Origin: Holophagaceae bacterium UBA706
GTDB lineage: Bacteria > Acidobacteriota > Holophagae > Holophagales > Holophagaceae
Direction of reading: 5' to 3'
Assembly: GCA_002298155.1 (NCBI GenBank)
Contig: DBME01000242.1
Location: forward strand, 1 to 13,069
Length of the DNA: 13,069 nucleotides
In this document: one piece after another, positions 6,603-12,304 of the stretch
Layout: every line of letters begins with the position of its first letter
Position numbering within the stretch: the stretch's first letter is position 1
The notes under the pieces: model-generated
The model's database searches: none
Seen by the model: the letters and a program-made list of their open reading frames with translations, nothing else
Told to the model about the DNA's origin: nothing
Program-made: the position numbers and the translations under genes

Positions 6603-7529
6603 ATGCCCCGATTCTCACGACGTTCCGGCCGCGAAGTCCTTGAAGGCCATCCCCGCCTTCCGGACTGGATCGTCCAGGAGAAGGTGAACCTGTCCGACCT
6701 GCACGCCATGAAGACCGGCCTGCGGGAATCCTCCCTGCACACCGTGTGCGAGGAGGCCCGGTGCCCCAACCGCACCCACTGCTTCAGCCACGGCACGGCG
6801 ACCTTCCTGCTCATGGGCGACACCTGCACCCGCGCCTGCGGCTTCTGCTCCATCCAGAGCGGCAGGCCCCTGCCCCTGGACCCCCGGGAACCGGAGGAGA
6901 CCGCCCAGCGGGTGGCGGCCCTGGGGCTGAAATTCGCCGTGCTCACCTCGGTGAACCGGGACGATCTGGATGACGGCGGCGCCGCCCATCTGGCCCGCAC
7001 CGTGCGCGCCATCCGGGCCCTCAACCCCGGGGTTGGCGTGGAAGTGCTCACCCCCGACTTCATGGGCAACCTGGACGCCGTGGCCGAGGTGGTGGCCGCC
7101 GGTCCCGCCGTGTTCAACCACAACACCGAGACCGTCCCCAGCCTCTACCCGGAGGTGCGCCCCGCGGGGCGTTTCCCCCGGTCCCTGGCGGTGCTGGCCA
7201 AGGCCAAGGAGCTGGGAAGCGCCCTTTTCGGACCGGAATTCCGCACCAAGTCCGGGCTGATGCTGGGCCTGGGCGAGACCGAGGACGAGCTCATGGAGGT
7301 CTTCCGGGCCCTGGTGGAGGCCGGGGTGGACATCCTGACCCTGGGCCAGTACCTCCGGCCCACCCGCCACCAGCTGCCGGTGAAGGCGTACATCCACCCG
7401 GACCGGTTCGCCGAGCTGGGGCGCAAGGCCAAGGCCCTGGGCTTCCGCACGGTCTACGCCGGGCCCTTGGTGCGTTCGAGCTTCAACGCGCACGAGGTGA
7501 GCGCCATGGAAGGGATCAGCATCGCATGA
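6603..7529 (+). CDS. lipA: Lipoyl synthase LipA
   Basis: Radical-SAM enzyme that inserts two sulfurs into protein-bound octanoyl groups to make lipoyl cofactor for pyruvate/2-oxoglutarate dehydrogenases and the glycine cleavage system. 308 residues, typical. Both iron-sulfur clusters are complete: the auxiliary cluster C49-x4-C54-x5-C60 (CEEARCPNRTHC) and the SAM cluster C75-x3-C79-x2-C82 (CTRACGFC). VLTSVNRDDLDDGG, FNHNTETVPSLYPEVRP and the C-terminal R291-S-S-F (serine ligand of the auxiliary cluster) complete the family pattern. Start ATG 6603 is preceded by AGGGAG at 6587-6592 with a rather long 10-base spacer; a stronger TAAAGGAGG at 6551-6559 is too far away to serve it. It ends in an ATGA overlap with rlmN. 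lipB is not in the window. Confidence 0.97.
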   Translation: MPRFSRRSGREVLEGHPRLPDWIVQEKVNLSDLHAMKTGLRESSLHTVCEEARCPNRTHCFSHGTATFLLMGDTCTRACGFCSIQSGRPLPLDPREPEETAQRVAALGLKFAVLTSVNRDDLDDGGAAHLARTVRAIRALNPGVGVEVLTPDFMGNLDAVAEVVAAGPAVFNHNTETVPSLYPEVRPAGRFPRSLAVLAKAKELGSALFGPEFRTKSGLMLGLGETEDELMEVFRALVEAGVDILTLGQYLRPTRHQLPVKAYIHPDRFAELGRKAKALGFRTVYAGPLVRSSFNAHEVSAMEGISIA

Positions 7530-8590
7530 GCACCACCACCGCCAACCCCTGGGACGCCCCCGCCCCCGAGGCGCAGGGGCGCCCGTCGGCCTTCGGGCTC
7601 CTGCCCGAGGACCTGGAGGGGGCCCCCGGCCGCGCCGCGCATGTCTTCAGCCGCCTGCAGCGCCCCTGGACCTGGCGGGAGGAGGGCCTGTGCCTCAACC
7701 GCGAGGCCCGGGAATGGCTGGCCGCGTCCTACGACACCTCCCTGCCCGTGGTGGTGGAGTCCCACCCCAGCGAGGACGGCGCCACGAAGGTGGTGCTGCG
7801 CCTGAGGGACGGCGAACGCATCGAGGCCGTCCACATGCCCCGGGAGGTGCGCAACCCCCGCGTGACCCTCTGCATCAGCAGCCAGGTGGGCTGCGCCATG
7901 GGCTGCACCTTTTGCGCCACGGGCGCCATGGGCATCAAGCGCAACCTCTCCGCCGGCGAGATCGTGGGCCAGGTGCTGGCCCTCATCCGCACCCTGGGCC
8001 CCGAGCGGCCCCACGCCATCACCCTGGTCTTCATGGGAATGGGGGAGCCCCTGCACAACCTGGACAACGTGCACCGCGCCATCCGCATCCTCAACCATCC
8101 CGGGGGCCTGAACATCTCCACCCGGCGCATCACCGTCTCCACCTCGGGCCTGGTGCCCGCCATCGAGAAGCTGGCGCGCATGGAACCCCGGCCCTGGCTG
8201 GCCCTGAGCCTCAACGCCACCACCGACGAGGCCCGGAGCCGGGTGATGCCCGTGAACCGGGTCTGGAACCTGGGCCGCCTCCGGGAAGCCCTGGACGCCT
8301 GGGGCCTGGCCCCGGGGGAGAAGCTCCTGCTGGAATACGTCCTGCTGGCCGGGGAGAACGACACCCTGGAGGACGCTGACCGCCTTGCCGACTGGCTCGG
8401 TGACCTGCGCCATGGTCACAACATCAACCTCATCCGCATGAACGAGCACCCCGCCTCGGACTTCCGGCAGCCGGCGGAGGAGCGCCTGCAGGCCTTCCTG
8501 GACCGTCTCAAGGCCCGGGGATGCTTCGTCACCGTGCGCAAGAGCCGCGGCCGGGACGTGCAGGGCGCCTGCGGCCAGCTGCTCAAATAA
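7526..8590 (+). CDS. rlmN: Dual-specificity RNA methyltransferase RlmN
   Basis: Radical-SAM methyltransferase making 2-methyladenosine at A2503 of 23S rRNA and, in characterised cases, A37 of some tRNAs. 354 residues, normal length. The SAM/Fe-S motif is C123-x3-C127-x2-C130 (CAMGCTFC). The methyl-carrying C-terminal Cys is C349 in QGACGQL. Other family strings are FMGMGEPLHN, TVSTSGLVP, LALSLNA, VMPVNR and the SHPSEDGATK region. Start ATG 7526 overlaps the lipA stop (ATGA), implying translational coupling. The N-terminal about 40 residues are Pro/Ala-rich and vary from typical RlmN. A Cfr-type resistance enzyme is a relative, but the overall wording fits housekeeping RlmN better. A hairpin-capable palindrome follows the stop. 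Confidence 0.96.
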   Translation: MSTTTANPWDAPAPEAQGRPSAFGLLPEDLEGAPGRAAHVFSRLQRPWTWREEGLCLNREAREWLAASYDTSLPVVVESHPSEDGATKVVLRLRDGERIEAVHMPREVRNPRVTLCISSQVGCAMGCTFCATGAMGIKRNLSAGEIVGQVLALIRTLGPERPHAITLVFMGMGEPLHNLDNVHRAIRILNHPGGLNISTRRITVSTSGLVPAIEKLARMEPRPWLALSLNATTDEARSRVMPVNRVWNLGRLREALDAWGLAPGEKLLLEYVLLAGENDTLEDADRLADWLGDLRHGHNINLIRMNEHPASDFRQPAEERLQAFLDRLKARGCFVTVRKSRGRDVQGACGQLLK

Positions 8591-8598
8591 GGCGGACA

Positions 8599-8610
8599 GC
8601 CAGGCCTGGC
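8599..8610. terminator. Palindrome after rlmN (weak terminator candidate)
   Basis: GCCAGGCCTGGC is a perfect 12-base palindrome 8 bases past the rlmN stop. It could fold into a short stem, but no T-run follows, so termination here would not be canonical. Confidence 0.2.
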
Positions 8611-8718
8611 GGGCATCTAATGGTTGACTTATATTGAGTCGCCGTCGCAAATGTGATCTTTTTGTCCCCGGCGGGCGTTCATGATAGTTTCCATTACGAT
8701 CCACCCACCGGGAGCCGT
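8611..8718 (+). promoter_or_regulatory. AT-richer promoter region before the small ORF/rdgB pair
   Basis: This 108-base gap is visibly less GC-rich than its surroundings. TTGACT at 8624-8629 is a 5/6 match to a -35 box, but the sequence 17-19 bases on (near 8647-8654) is a poor -10. A second option is TTGTCC (8662-8667) with TAGTTT (8685-8690) at 17-base spacing. GGGAG at 8710-8714 is the ribosome site of the small ORF. The transcript start cannot be fixed by eye. Confidence 0.35.
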
Positions 8719-8850
8719 ATGAATCAGACGGATGACGCCTCACCTACCTGGGTTCCGCCGGCGGAAGTCTGGCGGCAGGACGGTGCTCCTCCCACGGTGT
8801 ATCCCTATTACGAAGACCCCTATTTTCCCGATCCCTACGCGAAGATGTGA
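8719..8850 (+). CDS. Uncharacterised 43-residue Tyr/Pro-rich protein
   Basis: A 43-codon gene I do not recognise. Start ATG 8719 has GGGAG 4 bases upstream; an in-frame GTG at 8653 would give 65 residues but lacks a ribosome site. The N-half is polar (MNQTDDASPTW). The C-half, from about residue 25, is dense in Pro, Tyr and Asp (YPYYEDPYFPDPYAKM), with no Cys, signal peptide or membrane segment; it is probably acidic and disordered. The stop TGA is immediately followed by the rdgB ATG with no gap, so translation is likely coupled. Codons look constrained to one frame up to the exact junction, which argues for a real gene or a translated leader. Function unknown: it might be a small regulator or partner, or an upstream ORF that sets rdgB expression. 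Confidence 0.6.
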   Translation: MNQTDDASPTWVPPAEVWRQDGAPPTVYPYYEDPYFPDPYAKM

Positions 8851-9429
8851 ATGCGGATCCTCCTGGCCTCCCGGAATGCGGGCAAGCTCCGTGAATTCCA
8901 AGAACTGCTGCGCGGCCACGACCTGATCAGCTGGCCCGCGGAGGCGCCGGAGATTCCGGAAGAGGGCGCGTTCTTCCAGGACAACGCCCTGCAGAAGGCC
9001 ACCTTCGCCAAGGCCTGGTGGGACGGCCACGGCACGGTTCCCGTGGACGGGGTGCTGGCCGACGATTCGGGCCTGTGCGTGGATGCCCTCTGGGGCGGCC
9101 CGGGCGTCCTGAGCGCGCGGTTCGCCCCGGGCCTGGAACGGGATCCCAAGAACGCGAAGCTCCTGGCCATGATCCCGGCCGGCGCGCCCCGCACGGCGCG
9201 GTTCGTGTGCGTCCTGGCGTGGGTCCCCGCCGCCGGGGAGGCGCGCACCTTCGGCGGATGCATCGAGGGAAGGCTGGCCATGGAGTCCCATGGGGACAAC
9301 GGCTTCGGATACGACCCCATCTTCATTCCCGAAGGCCACGACCAAACCTTCGGCGAACTCTCCTCCGACATCAAGCACGGCCTCAGCCACCGGGCCAGGG
9401 CCAGCCGGGCCTTCCTGGCGGGGATCTGA
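8851..9429 (+). CDS. rdgB: RdgB/HAM1-type dITP/XTP pyrophosphatase
   Basis: House-cleaning nucleotide pyrophosphatase that hydrolyses dITP, ITP and XTP to monophosphates, keeping deaminated purines out of DNA and RNA. 192 residues, usual length, cytoplasmic. Motifs: LLASRNAGKLREF (S7, N9, K12, E15 contact substrate/metal), ADDSGLCVDALWGGPGVLSARF with D71/D72 as metal and catalytic acids, GDNGFGYDPIF (149-158), K175 and the closing SHRARA (179-184). The start ATG 8851 follows the preceding small ORF's stop without a gap. No good independent ribosome site is seen, so coupling to the small ORF is likely. The 3' gap to the convergent gene contains a foldable element. Confidence 0.96.
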   Translation: MRILLASRNAGKLREFQELLRGHDLISWPAEAPEIPEEGAFFQDNALQKATFAKAWWDGHGTVPVDGVLADDSGLCVDALWGGPGVLSARFAPGLERDPKNAKLLAMIPAGAPRTARFVCVLAWVPAAGEARTFGGCIEGRLAMESHGDNGFGYDPIFIPEGHDQTFGELSSDIKHGLSHRARASRAFLAGI

Positions 9430-9440
9430 TGAAGGCCCCA

Positions 9441-9550
9441 GCCTGAATGGGGTGAATGCCGCTCCAGTTCTGCCAGAAGGAACGGATCAGGTTCGGGTGT
9501 GGATGATCCGCCTGATGCCGCCATCCTTGTCGCCAAGGTGCTGTTCAGGC
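9441..9550. other. Foldable multi-hairpin element (possible structured RNA or palindromic repeat)
   Basis: Between the rdgB stop and the 3' end of the convergent gene, about 110 bases can fold as a closed multi-branch structure. The outer stem is GCCTGAATGG (9441-9450) with CTGTTCAGGC (9541-9550): 10 pairs on the plus strand including two G-U. Hairpin 1 is CCGCTCC (9459-9465)/GGAACGG (9479-9485) with inner TTCT/AGAA. Hairpin 2 is ATCAGG (9486-9491 in phase)/CCTGAT (9511-9516) with inner CGGGT/ATCCG. Hairpin 3 is CCTTG (9525-9529)/CAAGG (9534-9538). The outer stem and hairpin 2 favour the plus strand. Hairpin 1 pairs fully, and hairpin 3 has a GCGA tetraloop, only on the minus strand. I could match it to no known RNA family. 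Confidence 0.4.
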
Positions 9551-9991
9551 CCCGGGTTCTTCTCCCCAGTTGCCCTTTTCCCTCAAAGCCACGGCTGCCT
9601 GGTAGGCGGCAAGGACGGCGTTGCGCACCCGCTGGTACCCGGTTTCCGTGACCTTGCTGGCGAAGGTCAGGGTGGAAATCACGTAGAACCCCTCCCCGTT
9701 CGGCAACGGCTGCGGCGCGGAGATCTGGATCTGCGGCGGCAGGATGGCAGCGGAACTGTCCTCGCGTAAGCGAACGGCAAGGCGATCAGACCAGGCCTGC
9801 AGCCGCGGCGTGATGGCCAGCCCCTCGGCGGCATCCGCCACCAGGACCCGGCCATAGAGCGTGAAGGAGAGCCGCAGCTGGGGAAGATCGATGGCGCTGT
9901 TCAGGAACCCCGCCATGGAGGCCAGCTGTTGCAGGTCCTTTTGGATCGCCACGAGCTTGGTGCTTGCCTGGGGCAGGGGTCGGGTGGCCAT
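9545..9991 (-). CDS. Uncharacterised 148-residue protein
   Basis: I do not recognise this protein. It is a soluble-looking 148 residues with no signal peptide, membrane segment or Cys. Residues 7-33 look helical (KLVAIQKDLQQLASMAGFLN). A mixed middle follows, with alternating strand-like stretches (LRLSFTLYGRVLVAD at 39-53; GFYVISTLTFASKVTE at 101-116), then a C-terminal helix (YQRVRNAVLAAYQAAVALREKG). Codon use matches its neighbours, and the minus frame is open and compositionally protein-like only from 9991. A longer in-frame extension to 10183 would run antisense through the cobalamin riboswitch and is rejected. On the minus strand a CATAAT lies 5 bases before the ATG and an AAGGTG about 12 bases before it, so the mRNA may be leaderless or have a distant ribosome site. 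Divergent from the B12 uptake genes; no functional link shown. Confidence 0.7.
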   Translation of the reverse strand: MATRPLPQASTKLVAIQKDLQQLASMAGFLNSAIDLPQLRLSFTLYGRVLVADAAEGLAITPRLQAWSDRLAVRLREDSSAAILPPQIQISAPQPLPNGEGFYVISTLTFASKVTETGYQRVRNAVLAAYQAAVALREKGNWGEEPGA

Positions 9992-10030
9992 GGGTCCATT
10001 ATGCACCTTGTATCGACGGCCGCGGCCTGG

Positions 10031-10228
10031 GATGCTGGAGGCCGACATCGTGTGCTGGATGTTCGGGAAGCAGGTTCGAATCCTGCGCTGCCCCGCAACG
10101 GTATGCACCCTGGTCCGAGCAACATGGATCGGGAGACCTCGCTGGACCACTGGGGCGCATCCCCGGGAAGGATCCAGGGGCATCGCAAGGTGCCTGTCGC
10201 GTGCGAGCCCGGAGACCGGTCCTGCATC
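10031..10228 (+). ncRNA. Cobalamin (adenosylcobalamin-type) riboswitch
   Basis: Leader RNA that binds a B12 cofactor and lowers expression of the downstream uptake genes. The B12 box is near-consensus: AGCCCGGAGACCGGTCC at 10206-10222. The upstream core GCTGCCCCGCAACGGTA (10087-10103) and the CAGG-TTCGAAT-CCTG hairpin (10071-10084, after GGGAA) match the family's P3-P6 region. GATGC (10031-10035) pairs with GCATC (10224-10228) as the closing P1. The variable insert 10104-10200 is large and GC-rich. It sits 85 bases upstream of a BtuB-like receptor start, the expected location. Boundaries are approximate. Confidence 0.88.
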
Positions 10229-10248
10229 AACCCAAACCGCCGTGGGGG

Positions 10249-10313
10249 CGGACGGGGTTCAGCCTCTGCAGGCCAGGCCCGTCCGTTTCCCGGCTTCATG
10301 CGCGGAGCATGCC
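10249..10313 (+). promoter_or_regulatory. Riboswitch expression platform and btuB ribosome site
   Basis: After the aptamer, CGGACGGG (10249-10256) pairs perfectly with CCCGTCCG (10278-10285), enclosing a smaller GCCT/AGGC hairpin. No T-run follows, so control of translation is more likely than termination. The ribosome site GGAG (10304-10307) can pair with GCTTC (10293-10297) in a short G-U-containing stem, a plausible way to hide it. Confidence 0.35.
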
Positions 10314-12302
10314 GTGGGTAACCATCGGACGTTCTATCTACTGGCCCTGGGGGCCACCCTCCAGGCCACGAGCCCCGGGACGGAGCCGCCGCCCCCCAAG
10401 GCGGAGGCCGCGGCCACCGTGACCGTGACGGCCGAGGGCACACCCGTTGAAATCCTCAAGACGCCCAACCCGGTGATCGTCATCGACAAGGCCACCATCG
10501 AGGCCCAGGGTTCGGAGAACCTCGCCGACCTCCTGCAGGCCCTCCTGCCGGGGCAGGTCTTCACCACGGGTGGGGTGGGCACGTCCAGCAACGTCGCCCT
10601 CGGGGGCCGGGCCCAGGACACGGTGGTGACCCTGGACGGGCTGCGGCTGTCGGACGCCACGGGCTTCGGGGCCGTCAACCTCAGCTGGATCTCCCTGGCC
10701 GGCATCGACCGCATCGAGGTGCAGCAGGGGCCCTGTTCCACCCGTTTCGGATCGGACGCCCAGGCCGGGGTGATCGCCCTCTACTCCGCGGGCCACGCCG
10801 CCGAAGGGCTCACGGGCCAGGTACGGGCCGGCGTGGGCACCCAGGCCATCCGCCAGGCCACCTTCGCCCCGGCCTACGGCTGGGGGACCGGCTGGGTGCG
10901 CGCCGCGCTCAACGCGCAGCAGGAGGACGGGGCCACCCCCGCGGACAAGCCCTACCGCACCGCCGGCACCTACCTGGGCCTGGGCCAGCAGCTCGGCCGG
11001 GACACCCTGGTGACCGTCAGCTACCTGAACACCTTCAACGGGGTGCCCCTGCCCATCTCCTACGCGGACTACGGCACGACGCCACGGTGGGCGGGCAACT
11101 ACATCCCTTTCCGCCAGGACTTCAGCCGCACGGAGGTGATGGATGCCTCCCTGCGTTCGGCGATCCTCAGTACGCTCACCGGGGAATTGACCGTGGGGCA
11201 GGTGCTCCAGACGCGCCTGGAACCCAACTACGTGGACAGCACCCCCACGGAGCACTACACCAGCCGGCGGAACCAGGCCAACGGTGCCCTCACCTGGCGC
11301 CCCTTCGCGGTCACGAGCCTCCAGGCGGGCTTCGACGCCTACGAGGAGACGGCCTGGATCGCGGGCAACCTGGACCCGGCCAAGGGACGCCATCTGGCGG
11401 TGTTCCTGGAGAACCAGACCGAGGTGGGCGGCGGGGTGCGCCTGGTGGCTTCGGTGCGCAAGGGCAAGGACCGGCTCTCCTTCCCCGGCGGTCCCGCCCT
11501 GCAGGAGACGTCGGCGAACCGGACCACGTGGAAGGCCGGCGTGAACTGGCTTGCGGCCGAAGGTCTGCGGTTCTACGTCTCCGCGGGCAATGCCTTCGCC
11601 AATCCCCTGCTCTTCCAGGCCATCTACAACGCCCAGTACCAGGGGCAGACCCTGGAGAACGAGCGGAGCTTCACCCGTCAGGCCGGGGCCACCTATGAGC
11701 ATGGCCCCTGGCGGGTCGGTGTGGACCTGGTGCGCACCCGGTACGGCAACCTCGTCTACTACGATCCCAATGGCGGGGTCCTGGTGCCCTCCCCTTACGG
11801 CGACTACTACACCGGCATCTACCGAAACGGCACGGACCTGCGGTTCCAGTCGGCCCAGGTGAACGGAGGCTACCGCACGGAGGCCTGGAGCCTGATGGGG
11901 TTCTACCGCAACCAGGAGTTCCGCAATGAGACGGGACCCGAGAGCGAGAGGTTCTCCAAGGGCGCCGTGGTCCGCCGCCCCTTCCAGTCCCTGGGCCTGA
12001 ACGGCCACCGCATGGCCGGGAAGGTGCGCCTGGAGGCGCGCTGGTCCTGGATCGGATCCCGGTACGACTACGGGCTCCCGTCCGCCTTCAAGCAGCACTT
12101 CAATGATCTGGGCGTCGCGGCGTCCATGCCGCTGAGCCGGGACCTGACCCTCGCCGTGCGCGGGGAGCACCTCATGCAGCCCCGTACCAGCCGGGAGCAG
12201 TGGCTTTCCCGGGAGCGGGACTTCCAGAACGACGCCTCGCAGGTCTTCGGGTACCCCGCACAACCTCCCACCGGCACCCTCGAGGTGCGTTACCGTTTCT
12301 AG
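10314..12302 (+). CDS. btuB: BtuB-like TonB-dependent outer-membrane vitamin B12 receptor
   Basis: Outer-membrane receptor taking up cobalamin with TonB/ExbBD energy. 662 residues from the GTG at 10314 (E. coli BtuB is about 614). A short signal peptide (FYLLALGATLQA, residues 6-17) is followed by a Pro/Ala linker and a TonB-box-like ATVTVTAE. The plug domain then runs from about residue 45 to 160: PNPVIVIDKATIEAQG, LADLLQALLPGQVF, DTVVTLDGLRL, GIDRIEVQQGPCSTRFGSDA, AGVIALYS. The rest is a beta barrel rich in aromatic strand ends, closing in LEVRYRF with a terminal Phe, the usual outer-membrane assembly signal. GTG 10314 is chosen because it gives the signal peptide and has GGAG 6 bases upstream; the frame stays open leftward through the riboswitch without coding character. 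B12 specificity is inferred from the riboswitch and the BtuF-like neighbour. Confidence 0.88.
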   Translation: MGNHRTFYLLALGATLQATSPGTEPPPPKAEAAATVTVTAEGTPVEILKTPNPVIVIDKATIEAQGSENLADLLQALLPGQVFTTGGVGTSSNVALGGRAQDTVVTLDGLRLSDATGFGAVNLSWISLAGIDRIEVQQGPCSTRFGSDAQAGVIALYSAGHAAEGLTGQVRAGVGTQAIRQATFAPAYGWGTGWVRAALNAQQEDGATPADKPYRTAGTYLGLGQQLGRDTLVTVSYLNTFNGVPLPISYADYGTTPRWAGNYIPFRQDFSRTEVMDASLRSAILSTLTGELTVGQVLQTRLEPNYVDSTPTEHYTSRRNQANGALTWRPFAVTSLQAGFDAYEETAWIAGNLDPAKGRHLAVFLENQTEVGGGVRLVASVRKGKDRLSFPGGPALQETSANRTTWKAGVNWLAAEGLRFYVSAGNAFANPLLFQAIYNAQYQGQTLENERSFTRQAGATYEHGPWRVGVDLVRTRYGNLVYYDPNGGVLVPSPYGDYYTGIYRNGTDLRFQSAQVNGGYRTEAWSLMGFYRNQEFRNETGPESERFSKGAVVRRPFQSLGLNGHRMAGKVRLEARWSWIGSRYDYGLPSAFKQHFNDLGVAASMPLSRDLTLAVRGEHLMQPRTSREQWLSRERDFQNDASQVFGYPAQPPTGTLEVRYRF

Positions 12303-12304
12303 AC

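Noticed and set aside
8653..8718. GTG start giving a 65-residue version of the small protein
   Set aside because: No ribosome site before the GTG, and the extra 22 residues lie in the AT-rich promoter-like patch; ATG 8719 with GGGAG is better supported.
9480..9500. Minus-strand GAACCTGATCC as a TPP riboswitch
   Set aside because: Only this string matches; the CTGAGA and GCGxAGGGA boxes are missing, and the downstream sequence is antisense to rdgB.
9441..9550. Integron attC site or SRP RNA
   Set aside because: The ends are GCCTGAA/TTCAGGC, not RYYYAAC/GTTRRRY, and no integrase is present. The SRP apical motif GGTCAGG...GGAAGGAAGCAGCC is absent on both strands.
10071..10085. tRNA-like GGTTCGAATCC arm
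   Set aside because: It looks like a T-arm, but no acceptor, D or anticodon arms fit around it; it belongs to the conserved hairpin of the cobalamin riboswitch.
9861..10313. 151-codon extension upstream of btuB
   Set aside because: It crosses the antisense gene and the cobalamin riboswitch; a signal peptide begins right after the GTG at 10314.
10338..12263. 641-codon minus-strand frame over btuB
   Set aside because: Antisense shadow of a clear TonB-dependent receptor; Gly/Val/His-rich translation without recognisable motifs.
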